The notes beneath the pieces were generated by a model. The model was given only the letters and a program-made list of their open reading frames with translations. It did not search any database and was not told the origin of the DNA. The position numbers were made by a program, and so were the translations under genes. DNA of 64,000 nucleotides from CAVXHQ01 sp963789535 (GTDB taxonomy: Bacteria; Pseudomonadota; Alphaproteobacteria; Rhodobacterales; Rhodobacteraceae): the NCBI GenBank assembly GCA_963789535.1, contig CAWBKU010000005.1:1987763-2051762 (forward strand). The letters run 5' to 3'. Below, piece after piece: positions 54,123 to 63,855 of this stretch. Every line of letters begins with the position of its first letter. Positions within the stretch are counted from its first letter, which is position 1.

Positions 54123-54857
54123 ATGGCCAAGAAACCCGGCACCCCGAAAAACACCTCCGGTCGCGGACAGCGCGACCTGACCGTCAAGGTCAAGACCGCC
54201 CGCGGCCGCAAGATGTCGTCGACGATGTGGCTGCAACGGCAGTTGAACGACCCCTACGTCATCCGGGCCAAGGCCGAGGGCTATCGCGGACGCGCGGCGT
54301 TCAAGATCCTCGAACTGAACGAGAAATACGAATTCCTCGTGCCGGGCGCCCGGGTCGTCGACCTCGGCTGCGCGCCCGGCGGCTGGCTTCAGGTGGCGGT
54401 GCCGCGGATCAATGCGCTGGGGGACCGGCGGGGCAAGCCGCAGGGGTTCATCGTCGGGATCGACCTGCAAGAGATCGAGGCGGTGCCGGGGGCGGATATC
54501 CATGTCCTCGATTTCCTCGAGGAGGGGGCCGATGACAAGGTCAAGGACTGGCTTGGCGGGCCCGCCGACGTGGTGATGTCGGACATGGCCGCCTCGGCCT
54601 CGGGGCACAAGCAGACCGATCACGCCCGGATCATGGCGCTCTGCGAGGCGGCGGCGCATTTCGCCTTCGACGTGCTCGTCCCGGGGGGTACGTTCGTGGC
54701 CAAGGTGCTGGCGGGCGGGGCCGAGGGGGATTTGCAGAAGCTGTTGAAACAGAAGTTCACCAGCGTTGCGAATGTAAAACCGCCCGCCTCGCGATCCGAC
54801 AGTTCGGAGAAATTCGTCGTGGCGCGCGGGTTTCGGGGCGAGGCGAATTCTTCGTAA
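54123..54857 (+). CDS. rlmE: 23S rRNA (uridine-2'-O-)-methyltransferase RlmE
   Basis: A 244-aa RrmJ/FtsJ methyltransferase that modifies U2552 of 23S rRNA (E. coli numbering). The SAM motif is VVDLGCAPGGWLQVA, followed by QEIEAVPGADIHVLDF, VVMSDMAASASGHKQTDH and GTFVAKVLAGG, whose Lys belongs to the K-D-K-E tetrad. An N-terminal basic extension of about 55 aa is present. The stop TAA lies in the loop of a hairpin. Confidence 0.95.
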   Translation: MAKKPGTPKNTSGRGQRDLTVKVKTARGRKMSSTMWLQRQLNDPYVIRAKAEGYRGRAAFKILELNEKYEFLVPGARVVDLGCAPGGWLQVAVPRINALGDRRGKPQGFIVGIDLQEIEAVPGADIHVLDFLEEGADDKVKDWLGGPADVVMSDMAASASGHKQTDHARIMALCEAAAHFAFDVLVPGGTFVAKVLAGGAEGDLQKLLKQKFTSVANVKPPASRSDSSEKFVVARGFRGEANSS

Positions 54858-54889
54858 GAATTCGACGTCGAAGTCTTCGAAAGACTTCG
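54844..54889. terminator. Two adjacent 9-bp hairpins between convergent genes
   Basis: The first hairpin (54844-54864) pairs CGAATTCTT with AAGAATTCG around a three-base loop. The second (54869-54889) pairs CGAAGTCTT with AAGACTTCG around another three-base loop. They share their outer and loop-flanking bases. No T-tract follows, so this is a bidirectional terminator or REP-like pair. It sits between rlmE and the ClpP-like gene. Confidence 0.6.
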
Positions 54890-54890
54890 C

Positions 54891-55691
54891 CTACCCGTCG
54901 GTCGTCACGAAGCGGTAGCTTTCCAGTTCTTCTGGCAGCAGCAGATAGATCTCGTCGGGCGGTGTCGCCATCGCGTGCCGCATCACCGCCGGATCGATGC
55001 CCATCTCGATGAGGTAGCCCATCACCTCGGCCTGACCGCGCTGGATGTCCTCGACGGCGAGAAAGGCGGGCAGGGCGGTGTTTTCGCCGAAATAATGCTG
55101 GTGCACGCCGACCCAGGCGCCCTCCGCGACGGTGCGCTCGATGCCTGCGGCAAGCATGTAAGGGCAGGCCGACAGGCACACGTCGGTCTCGGCCATCGCC
55201 GTCGCCACCCCCGCGGCCCGCAGCGCCCGCCCGATCTGCAAGGCGTCGGCCACGGATCCGCCGGGGCTGTCGAGGAAGGCCACGGGCGGCATTTCGCGCA
55301 GCGTGCCCAGCCAATCGGCAAAGCGGGTGCCATCGCCCTCGGCGATCTCGCCGGTCAGGGTCATGGCGGTGCCGCCCTCCCAGGCGGCCGTCTCGAACAG
55401 GAGGCGGGTCGGCATGTCGGCGGTCGAGGGCAGGGGCCGGGTGCCGGGGCGGGGCGCGCGTTGGGTGACGTCGCGGGGCGCATAGCGTCGGGTCTGGTCG
55501 CCGGGGGCGATCGGATCGGCGAGGCCGGGGGCGGCCGAGGGCGAAAGCAGTCGCGGCAACATCCGCGAGACGTCGGCGCCGAACAGGAACAGGGCGATGA
55601 CGATCTGGGCGCCGAGGATCCACAGGATCCAGCGCCGGATCTCGGTGCTGGCGCCGGTGGCGTCAGTCGTGGGTTCGATCTCGCTGCTCAT
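54891..55691 (-). CDS. Membrane-anchored ClpP-like (COG3904-type) protein
   Basis: A 266-aa protein with an N-terminal membrane anchor (about residues 22-40) and a ClpP/crotonase-like domain from about residue 90. FLDSPGGSVADALQIGRAL and ETDVCLSACPYMLAAG carry the oxyanion and candidate nucleophile (SAC) positions. This resembles the COG3904 family of predicted periplasmic proteins. The start overlaps the end of the upstream membrane-protein gene in an ATGA layout, so the two are coexpressed. Peptidase activity is not proven. Confidence 0.8.
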   Translation of the reverse strand: MSSEIEPTTDATGASTEIRRWILWILGAQIVIALFLFGADVSRMLPRLLSPSAAPGLADPIAPGDQTRRYAPRDVTQRAPRPGTRPLPSTADMPTRLLFETAAWEGGTAMTLTGEIAEGDGTRFADWLGTLREMPPVAFLDSPGGSVADALQIGRALRAAGVATAMAETDVCLSACPYMLAAGIERTVAEGAWVGVHQHYFGENTALPAFLAVEDIQRGQAEVMGYLIEMGIDPAVMRHAMATPPDEIYLLLPEELESYRFVTTDG

Positions 55692-56989
55692 TCCACCGAC
55701 CGGGTCTTGTCGATGGCGGCAAGGGCGGGTGGCCGGGACGCCATCGGCACCGGGGCCGTGGGCCGGTCCTGCACCGCCTCGACGTCGCGGTAGGCGGCAA
55801 AGGCGGCGCGCAGTTCTGCGAGCGTCATCTGGTCCGCCGTCGCCACCCCGTCGCGCCCCGCGCGGATCGCGGCCTGCGCGATGGCGGTGATGAAGACGAG
55901 GACTGCGGGCAGCAGGTCGATGGCGATGGCGCCCGCCCATGACGGCACGAAATTTCCGGCATAGAGGATCACCGCGTCGGCGGTGGAGATCGAGCGATAG
56001 ACGGTCTCCTGGGGCTGCTCCATCGCCAGAACGCTCTCGGCGGCGAGCCGCAGCGTATCGGCGCGTTGCGCGAGCACCGTGAGGACCGAATCGATCGTCG
56101 CCTGCTGGCCCGCACGGGTATCGACCGTACTGCCGTCCAGCGTCGGCAGCACCACCGAGGCCGCCAGATCCTGCGCCGCGCGCTGCACCAGCGGCGCGAC
56201 GGAGAGTTGCCGCAGCCGGGTGATGACGTTGGCCAGACGCACCGCCTCTTCGGAGAACACGACCGACCGCTGCTCGACCGGGCCCGGTTCGACGGTGAGG
56301 GCGCGCATCCGGCTCAGGACGGCGTTGCCCTCGGCAAAGGCGGCAGAGACGAGCGTGTCCTGGCTCTCGATCTGTGCCTCGAGGGCGGCGAGTTCGAGGG
56401 CCTTCTGGCTCAGGACACGGAACACCGCGCCGCGCCCGGCAAAGCCGGACAGGTCGCCCGCGGCCTCCTGTTCGGAGAGGTCGGTGAAGCTCTGCCGCGT
56501 GCGCGCGACGTCCCGCCCGAGGCCCTGCGCCGAGACGGCGATGGTATTGGCGCGTTCGAGGGCGGCCTGGTATTGCTGCACCGTCGAGGCCAGATGCTGC
56601 TCGACCGCCGCCGCCCCGGCGAGGGCCGCGGCGTTGAGCCATGAGGACATCGCGATGATCGCGAGCGATCCCAGCGCCATCGACAAAAGCAGTCCCAGCC
56701 GCGACGCCATGGTCCGCATCGCGGGCAAAAGGCGCATCATGTAGGACCAGAAGACGAAGATGCCGACCGAGACGGCGATCGCATAGGCCATCGCCGCAAA
56801 GGCCGAGAACGCGCCGTTGTCGTCGAGCAGGGACGAGACGCCGAGGTAGGTATAGATGCCCGAGGCCACGGCGAGCACCGCCAGCGCCGCGCCGGTAAAG
56901 CTGTCGAGCCAGGCCAGATGCCCCTCGATCTCGCGCGCGTGGCGCAGGTCGCGCTCCTGCGCGCGGCTGAGGCTGGGGTCGTCGGGCAT
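55688..56989 (-). CDS. Membrane protein with a coiled-coil domain, function unknown
   Basis: A 433-aa protein. Hydrophobic segments lie at about residues 30-50, 65-85, 95-125 and near 360-380, and a long helical, coiled-coil domain sits between the third and last. No catalytic motif is recognised. The start ATG 56989 is preferred to one 10 codons upstream. It is coupled to the ClpP-like gene and may be its membrane partner, an inference from the overlap. Confidence 0.7.
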   Translation of the reverse strand: MPDDPSLSRAQERDLRHAREIEGHLAWLDSFTGAALAVLAVASGIYTYLGVSSLLDDNGAFSAFAAMAYAIAVSVGIFVFWSYMMRLLPAMRTMASRLGLLLSMALGSLAIIAMSSWLNAAALAGAAAVEQHLASTVQQYQAALERANTIAVSAQGLGRDVARTRQSFTDLSEQEAAGDLSGFAGRGAVFRVLSQKALELAALEAQIESQDTLVSAAFAEGNAVLSRMRALTVEPGPVEQRSVVFSEEAVRLANVITRLRQLSVAPLVQRAAQDLAASVVLPTLDGSTVDTRAGQQATIDSVLTVLAQRADTLRLAAESVLAMEQPQETVYRSISTADAVILYAGNFVPSWAGAIAIDLLPAVLVFITAIAQAAIRAGRDGVATADQMTLAELRAAFAAYRDVEAVQDRPTAPVPMASRPPALAAIDKTRSVE

Positions 56990-57095
56990 GGCAGGCTCCG
57001 GGGCGATGGCGTCGCGCAACGGTAGGTCGCGCGCACGCGCTTGACCAGCGCCCGGCGATGACGCTTGCGTCAGTCGCCGCCCGTGGTCCGCGGGG

Positions 57096-58592
57096 TCAGA
57101 ACGCCCGTTCGTCGCCCTGCGCCTGCCAGGGCTTCACGAGGTTGCCGAAGCGGGTGAACTGGCCCTCGAACGACAGGTCCACGGTGCCGATCGGGCCGTG
57201 CCGCTGCTTGCCGATCACCACCTCGGCCTTGGAACGCAGGCGTTCCATGTCCTCCTGCCACTGCGCCATCTTCTCCATCTCGTGGTCGCCCGGCTTTTCG
57301 CGCTCCTTGTAGTATTCCTCGCGGAAAACGAACATCACCACGTCGGCGTCCTGCTCGATAGAGCCGGATTCCCGCAGGTCCGAGAGTTGCGGCCGCTTGT
57401 CCTCGCGGTTCTCGACCTGACGGCTGAGCTGCGACAGGGCGATCACGGGAATGTCGAGTTCCTTGGCGATGGCCTTCAGCCCTTGGGTGATCTCGGAGAT
57501 CTCGTTCACCCGGTTCTCGTTGCGGCCCGATCCGCGCAGGAGTTGCAGGTAATCGACGAAGAGGGCATCGAGGCCGTGGGTGCGTTTCAGCCGCCGCGCC
57601 CGCGCCGCGACCTGCGCGATGGGCAGGGCGGGGGTGTCGTCGATGAACAGCGGGCAGGCCTCGAGGGCCTTGGCGGCCTCGACAAAGCGGCGGAACTCGA
57701 TCTCGGTCATGTCGCCGCGCCGGATCTGTTCGGAGGGGACTTCGGATGCCTCCGACAGGATCCGCGCGGCGAGTTGTTCGGCGCTCATCTCCAGCGAAAA
57801 GAACCCGACAACACCGCCGTTCACCGCCCCCTCGCTGCCGTCGGGCAATTGCCCGCGCTTGTAGGTCTTGGCGATGTTGAAGGCGATGTTGGTGGCGAGC
57901 GACGTCTTGCCCATCGAGGGGCGCCCGGCGAGGATCAGCAGGTCGGACTTGTGCAGGCCACCCAGTTTCTTGTCGAGATCGACGAGGCCGGTGGACACGC
58001 CCGCCAGCCCGCCATCGCGCTGATAGGCGGCGTTGGCGTTCAGCACCGCATCGGTCACGGCGCGCAGGAACGACTGGAACCCGCTCTCGGAGCTGCCCTG
58101 CTCGGCCAGTTTGTAGAGTTCCTGTTCCGCCTCGACGATCTGGGCGCGCGGTTCGGTCGACACGTCGCCCTTCCTCGCCTTGGCGGCGATGTCCTGACCC
58201 AGCCGGATCAGTTCGCGACGGATCGCGAGGTCGTAGATCATCTGCGCGTAGTCTTTCGCGGCGAAGGACGAGATGGCGGCGCCCGCCAGACGCACCAGAT
58301 AGGCCGGCCCGCCGAGTTCCTTGAGGCCCTCGTCACCCTCGAGGAACGGTTTCAGCGTGACCGGCGAGGCCAGCGCGTTCTTCGATATCCGCGCCTGCGC
58401 GACGTCGAAGATGCGGGCATGGACGGGATCGTAGAAATGCTCGGGTCCGACGATGTTGGCCACCCGGTCGAAGACGTCGTTGTTGGTCAGGATCGCGCCG
58501 AGGAGTTGCTGTTCGGCCTCGATCGACTGCGGCAGGCTCTCGGCCTCGGTGGGCACCCCGCCACTCGCGTTGAAGGTCGCAATCTCGTTCAT
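57096..58592 (-). CDS. dnaB: Replicative DNA helicase
   Basis: A 498-aa hexameric helicase. The N-terminal domain includes QSIEAEQQLLGAILTNNDVF. Walker A is AGRPSMGKTSLATNIA (near residue 222). LEMSAEQLAARILSE and DALFVDYLQLLRGSG follow, then KAIAKELDIPVIALSQLSRQVE with the arginine-finger region. The upstream region has three DnaA-box-like 11-bp repeats. In relatives as I recall, alr follows dnaB directly, but here it does not. Confidence 0.97.
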   Translation of the reverse strand: MNEIATFNASGGVPTEAESLPQSIEAEQQLLGAILTNNDVFDRVANIVGPEHFYDPVHARIFDVAQARISKNALASPVTLKPFLEGDEGLKELGGPAYLVRLAGAAISSFAAKDYAQMIYDLAIRRELIRLGQDIAAKARKGDVSTEPRAQIVEAEQELYKLAEQGSSESGFQSFLRAVTDAVLNANAAYQRDGGLAGVSTGLVDLDKKLGGLHKSDLLILAGRPSMGKTSLATNIAFNIAKTYKRGQLPDGSEGAVNGGVVGFFSLEMSAEQLAARILSEASEVPSEQIRRGDMTEIEFRRFVEAAKALEACPLFIDDTPALPIAQVAARARRLKRTHGLDALFVDYLQLLRGSGRNENRVNEISEITQGLKAIAKELDIPVIALSQLSRQVENREDKRPQLSDLRESGSIEQDADVVMFVFREEYYKEREKPGDHEMEKMAQWQEDMERLRSKAEVVIGKQRHGPIGTVDLSFEGQFTRFGNLVKPWQAQGDERAF

Positions 58593-58701
58593 CTGCCCGG
58601 TTTCCCCTCATGTCGGTCGGGCTCGGCAATCCCTTCAGGGGGCGGCCCGACTCTATTCTGGATGCGTGCCGAGGCATAGCAGCCGGCCCGCCCCGCGGCT
58701 A

Positions 58702-58734
58702 TCTGGATATCCTGTGGATTTCCTGCGGATAAAG
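58702..58734. promoter_or_regulatory. Three 11-bp tandem repeats resembling DnaA boxes
   Basis: The units TCTGGATATCC, TGTGGATTTCC and TGCGGATAAAG lie in a row upstream of dnaB. Compared with the inverted DnaA box TGTGGATAA they match at seven, seven and eight of nine positions. Spacing is one helical turn, compatible with cooperative binding and DnaA control of dnaB. Confidence 0.45.
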
Positions 58735-58800
58735 GCGCGCCCCGCCAGAATTGGCCTATGTTGCCCCGACGGGACCGGTCACGTCAACATCTGGTAGGGA

Positions 58801-59475
58801 TCAGGCGTGTGTCGCCGACCATTCTTCCGGATCGCGCAGATAGGCCTCGACCGCCGTCAACACCTCGTCGGCGAAGGCGCCGCGCGCCCGCGCCTCGGCC
58901 AGCACGTCCCACCAGGTGCACAGGTGCAGCAGGGTGATGCCCTCGGCCGCCAGTGCCTCGGTTACACCCGGAAAGATGCCGTAGGAGAAGATCACGGCGG
59001 TGTGCCCGCATGTCGCGCCCGTCTCGCGGATCGCGTTCACGAAGCTGACCTTCGAGCCGCCGTCGGTCGCCAGATCCTCGATCAGCAGAGCCCGCTGGCC
59101 TTCGCGCATCACCCCTTCGATGCGCGCGTTGCGGCCGTAGCCTTTCGGCTTCTTGCGCACATAGGTCATCGGCAGGGCCAGCCGCTCGGCGATCAGTGCT
59201 GCGAAGGGGATCCCCGCCGTCTCGCCGCCGGCGATGGTGTCGAACGCCTCGAATCCGGCCTCGCGCATCACCGTCACGGCGAGGAAATCCATCACCGTCG
59301 ACCGGATACGCGGATAGGAGATGAGCTTGCGGCAGTCGACATAGGTCGGCGCCTTCTTGCCGCTGGCGTGGGTGAACGGGTCGGCGGCGTTGAAATCCAC
59401 GGCCCCGATCTCGAGCAGCATCCCCGCCGTAAGGCGCGCCATCTCTTCCTTCGGGGGGAAACTCGTCGGGATCAT
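58801..59475 (-). CDS. pyrE: Orotate phosphoribosyltransferase
   Basis: A 224-aa pyrimidine biosynthesis enzyme converting orotate and PRPP to OMP. The PRPP motif is ALLIEDLATDGGSKVSFV, and FDTIAGGETAGIPFAAL and YVRKKPKGYGRNARIEG are conserved. ATG 59475 (MIPTSFPPKEEMARL) was chosen over an upstream start with no family match. It is 58 bp downstream of pyrC on the same strand. Confidence 0.95.
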   Translation of the reverse strand: MIPTSFPPKEEMARLTAGMLLEIGAVDFNAADPFTHASGKKAPTYVDCRKLISYPRIRSTVMDFLAVTVMREAGFEAFDTIAGGETAGIPFAALIAERLALPMTYVRKKPKGYGRNARIEGVMREGQRALLIEDLATDGGSKVSFVNAIRETGATCGHTAVIFSYGIFPGVTEALAAEGITLLHLCTWWDVLAEARARGAFADEVLTAVEAYLRDPEEWSATHA

Positions 59476-59533
59476 CTGTTCCGCCTCGCAGTTTTTTCTT
59501 GCCACAATAACTCGCCCCGCAGGGTCCGTCTTT

Positions 59534-60586
59534 TCAACCGGCGACACGCCAGTGCAGGGGGAACCCGGGGTCGAACAGCGTCACCGGCCCGTCGTCGGTC
59601 ATCAGCGTCGCGGGCCCGGCGACGGGATCGCCGCGCGTCAGCGTGATGGTGTCCTCGTTCGGGTCCAGCCGATAGAATTTCGCGCCGTTCAGCGACGCGA
59701 AAGCCTCGAGCGCCGAGAGTTTGCCCGCCGCCTCGAACACTTCGGCGAGGCAAGACAGGGTGACGGGCGCCGAATAGATGCCCGCGCAGCCGCAGGCCTC
59801 CAGCTTGCGGGCATCGGTGTGGGGCGCCGAATCGGTGCCGAGGAAGAACCGCGGATCGCCGGAGATCGCTGCCTGAACGAGGGCCACGCGATGCTTTTCG
59901 CGCTTGGCGACCGGCAGGCAGTAATAGTGCGGGCGGATGCCGCCGGCGAGGATGTGGTTGCGGTTGATGACGAGGTGGTGCGTGGTGATCGTCGCGGCCA
60001 GCCCCTTGGGGGTGTCGCGCACGTAATCCACGGCGTCCTGCGTCGTCACATGCTCCATCACCACGCGCAGGTCGGGGGTCTTGCGACGGATCGGTTTCAG
60101 CACCTTGTCGATGAACACCGCCTCGCGGTCGAAGATGTCGATGGCGGGGTCCGTGACCTCGCCGTGCACGCAGAGCGGCATACCGATCTCGGCCATCTTC
60201 TCGAAGACCGGGCGCACCGCGTCGAAGTTCGTCACACCCGAGGCGGAATTGGTCGTGGCCCCGGCAGGGTAGAGCTTGACCGCGGTGGCGATCCCGCCGG
60301 CGTGGGCGCGGGCCACGTCGGCGGGGTCGGTCGCCTCGGTCAGGTAGAGCGTCATGAGCGGCGTGAAACCGGTGCCGGCGGGCAGGGCGGCCCTGATCCG
60401 TTCGCGGTAGGCCAGCGCGTCTGCGGCGGTGACGACCGGGGGCACGAGGTTCGGCATCACCAGCGCGCGGGCGAAGTGACGCGCGCTCTCCGGCGCCACC
60501 GCGCGCAGCATCGCGCCGTCGCGCAGGTGCAGGTGCCAGTCGTCGGGACGCCGAAGCGTGATCTCGGGGCGGGCAGGTTCGGTCAT
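59534..60586 (-). CDS. pyrC: Dihydroorotase
   Basis: A 350-aa class II dihydroorotase. The metal ligands HxH are in DDWHLHLRDGAML, the carboxylated Lys in TAVKLYPAGATTNS, and His residues in MPLCVHGEV and VVMEHVTT. The catalytic Asp is in FLGTDSAPH. It acts just upstream of PyrE's substrate in pyrimidine synthesis. Confidence 0.96.
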   Translation of the reverse strand: MTEPARPEITLRRPDDWHLHLRDGAMLRAVAPESARHFARALVMPNLVPPVVTAADALAYRERIRAALPAGTGFTPLMTLYLTEATDPADVARAHAGGIATAVKLYPAGATTNSASGVTNFDAVRPVFEKMAEIGMPLCVHGEVTDPAIDIFDREAVFIDKVLKPIRRKTPDLRVVMEHVTTQDAVDYVRDTPKGLAATITTHHLVINRNHILAGGIRPHYYCLPVAKREKHRVALVQAAISGDPRFFLGTDSAPHTDARKLEACGCAGIYSAPVTLSCLAEVFEAAGKLSALEAFASLNGAKFYRLDPNEDTITLTRGDPVAGPATLMTDDGPVTLFDPGFPLHWRVAG

Positions 60587-60724
60587 GGACCTCGATTATC
60601 ACCAAGCGGGCGGCAGGGGCCAGAGGCGACGACCGTTGCGTCTTTCGACATATCGGCCCGGCGCAGGGCTTGCCCCCCGGCCGCGGGATGCGCCATGGTG
60701 ACGCAAAACGAGGGAGGGGCGGAT

Positions 60725-61006
60725 ATGCTGGGTTTCATCGCCGGGATCATCGCGGGGTTCCTTGCACCGCATGCCGAGGCACCGATGGCGCGGCCGGTGG
60801 CGCAGATGCTGGACCGGCACATCGGGTTGGAGCCGGGCGAGATGCGGGTGCTGGCGTTCATTCTGGTGATGCTGATCGCAGGCGTTGCCGCCTCGCTCCT
60901 GAACAGCGGCACGGCGTTCTGGGTGATCCTCGGCGGCGCGCTGGGGTATTTCGGCACGAGGATCGTGGCGGCGGTGCGTAGCCAGATCGAGGCGCGCCGG
61001 TCCTGA
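60725..61006 (+). CDS. Small inner-membrane protein
   Basis: A 93-aa protein with two hydrophobic segments (about residues 2-15 and 43-80) and a basic tail. An earlier in-frame ATG exists but RBS GAGGGAGGGG precedes ATG 60725. No family is recognised. It is divergent from pyrC and convergent with the next gene, separated by seven bases. Confidence 0.6.
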   Translation: MLGFIAGIIAGFLAPHAEAPMARPVAQMLDRHIGLEPGEMRVLAFILVMLIAGVAASLLNSGTAFWVILGGALGYFGTRIVAAVRSQIEARRS

Positions 61007-61013
61007 GCGGGCG

Positions 61014-61940
61014 TTATCCGGCGGTGGCTTTGCTGGCGATGGCGTCGAGGCGGGTGCGGTAGAAGGCGGCATCGTCGGTCCGCAGCCCCGCGCGGCAGAG
61101 CCGTTCGGCGAGCGCGAATCGCCCCTGCACCTCGAGCGATTTCAGCAAGGATCGCAGATAGACCGGATGGCTGCGGCGACGGCGCCAGTGGCGGGCGAAC
61201 ATCTGCGGCGTCAGCGTGCCGGCCATCGCCGCCTCGATCAGCGGCGTGGTGATGCCGGTCTGGTCCCAGACCCGTTCGAGGCGCGGGCCGACCTGCGGGC
61301 AGGCGAACACCGTAACGTTGGGCTTGCGGAACAGCGTCGCGTGGACGCCGTCGGGGCCGGACGGATCGGCGGCGATCCAGGCATGACCGGCCGCGTCCAG
61401 CATGTCGGGCGCATAGCCGAAGCGCGAGGTGAAATCGAGGCGCCGCCGGTCGAGGTAGCGGCGGTCCCAGCGCACGACCGAGGGGTTGAGCGTGGCGACG
61501 GGGCGCAGCGCCAGGACGCGCGCGCCGGGCGAAGCGACCGAATAGGCCGCCGCCGCATGGCCGCCCGCGTGGTGCCCGAAGAACAGGGTGGCGTCGAAAT
61601 CCTCGAAGAAGCCCTCGTCGATCAGGCGGTCGACATAGCCATAGAGGCGGTCGGCGCGAAACCAGGTATCGCCGCGCGCGATGATCGCCAGCAGCGACCA
61701 GCCCTGCGCCATGACAAACTCATAGCCGCGCGGTTGTCCCTTGGGGCGGGCACGGACCTCGGCCTCGGTCTCGAAGGTGACGAGGAGGCGCGCGCCCGCG
61801 TCGATGAAGAGCGCGCTGTGGTCCGCGCCCAGCCGTTCGAGATAGCCATGCTCGTCGCCATGCGCATCGAGCCGCCGGCGAAAGGCGTCGTCGTCGAGGC
61901 GGGACAGGTCTTCGGAGAGGTCGGGGCGGGGCAGGGGCAT
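61014..61940 (-). CDS. Conserved protein of Rhodobacteraceae, function unknown
   Basis: A 308-aa protein beginning MPLPRPDLSEDLSRLDD. The stretch ATLFFGHHAGGHAAAAYSVA resembles the nucleophile elbow of alpha/beta hydrolases but with His or Gly in place of Ser. I recall such proteins being labelled phosphoadenosine phosphosulfate reductase, which the sequence does not support. The C-terminal 80 residues are helical and may form repeats. Function unknown. Confidence 0.75.
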   Translation of the reverse strand: MPLPRPDLSEDLSRLDDDAFRRRLDAHGDEHGYLERLGADHSALFIDAGARLLVTFETEAEVRARPKGQPRGYEFVMAQGWSLLAIIARGDTWFRADRLYGYVDRLIDEGFFEDFDATLFFGHHAGGHAAAAYSVASPGARVLALRPVATLNPSVVRWDRRYLDRRRLDFTSRFGYAPDMLDAAGHAWIAADPSGPDGVHATLFRKPNVTVFACPQVGPRLERVWDQTGITTPLIEAAMAGTLTPQMFARHWRRRRSHPVYLRSLLKSLEVQGRFALAERLCRAGLRTDDAAFYRTRLDAIASKATAG

Positions 61941-62063
61941 TCAGGGTAACGTCCGGTTGGGTCTGTGGGGATGTCGCAGTCTAATGCGGCGAAACGGTGC
62001 AGGGCGAGCGGCGTCGAAGCGGATCGGCGGAAAACGGCGTGTTTCCGATCGGGCAACGCAGCC

Positions 62064-63287
<1,224 letters not shown>

Positions 63288-63543
63288 GGCGCGTCTCCGG
63301 ATGCGGGCATGGCGGGAAAGTAGTCCCTCGGGTGGGTCACGGCAAGCAGCCGACCGGCGCGCGGCGACCGGGTCCGGCGTCTCTGAAAATTCCGGCGTCG
63401 ATTTCTTTGGGAACGTCTGATCAACGTCCCTGCTTGGCCGGTTCGATTTGATCTGGACCGGAGTTGGCCGGCTTGACCTCGGTTCTGTCGGTTTTGTCGC
63501 TCTTTTGGCTGCTGTCCCCCTGTTTTTCGACGGCCCCGCCCCG

Positions 63544-63855
63544 TCACGCCATCAGCCGCTTTCGGACCAGATACAGATTGTCGAGGGCGAACGGGCTGAA
63601 CAATTGCGTCCGGTTCTTGGCCAAGCCACGATACTGGGTCTTGATATAGCCGAACTGCCGCTGCAGCACCCGGAACGGATGCTCGAGCCTAGACCTGACC
63701 TTGGCGATCAGGCGGTTGATCTGCGCGTCGATGGGATGAAGCTCGCCGCCCTTGGGAGCCTTGCGCATGACGCCCCAGAATTTGTCCGGCCCGACAAAGC
63801 CGTCTTCGCGTTCCGCGCTGACATAGGCCTTGTCAGCCCAGACCGATGTCTCGTC
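63544..63855 (-). pseudogene. IS5-family transposase remnant (C-terminal part)
   Basis: The reverse strand reads ETSVWADKAYVSAERED, then FWGVMRKAPKGGELHPIDA, RSRLEHPFRVLQRQFGYIK and FALDNLYLVRKRLMA before a stop at 63544. The catalytic Glu of the DDE triad lies in RSRLEHPF. Only the last 100 or so residues remain. Upstream of about 63855 the frame meets a stop and the DNA belongs to another gene, so the element is decayed. No terminal inverted repeats are identified. Confidence 0.8.

Noticed and set aside
61014..61940. Phosphoadenosine phosphosulfate reductase for the 308-aa conserved protein.
   Set aside because: The sequence has none of the PAPS reductase motifs I would expect. The label comes from memory of database entries and is not supported.
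63304..63543. Small genes in the spacer between gcdH and the IS remnant.
   Set aside because: Short frames lack ribosome-binding sites and family resemblance. It may be IS non-coding DNA.
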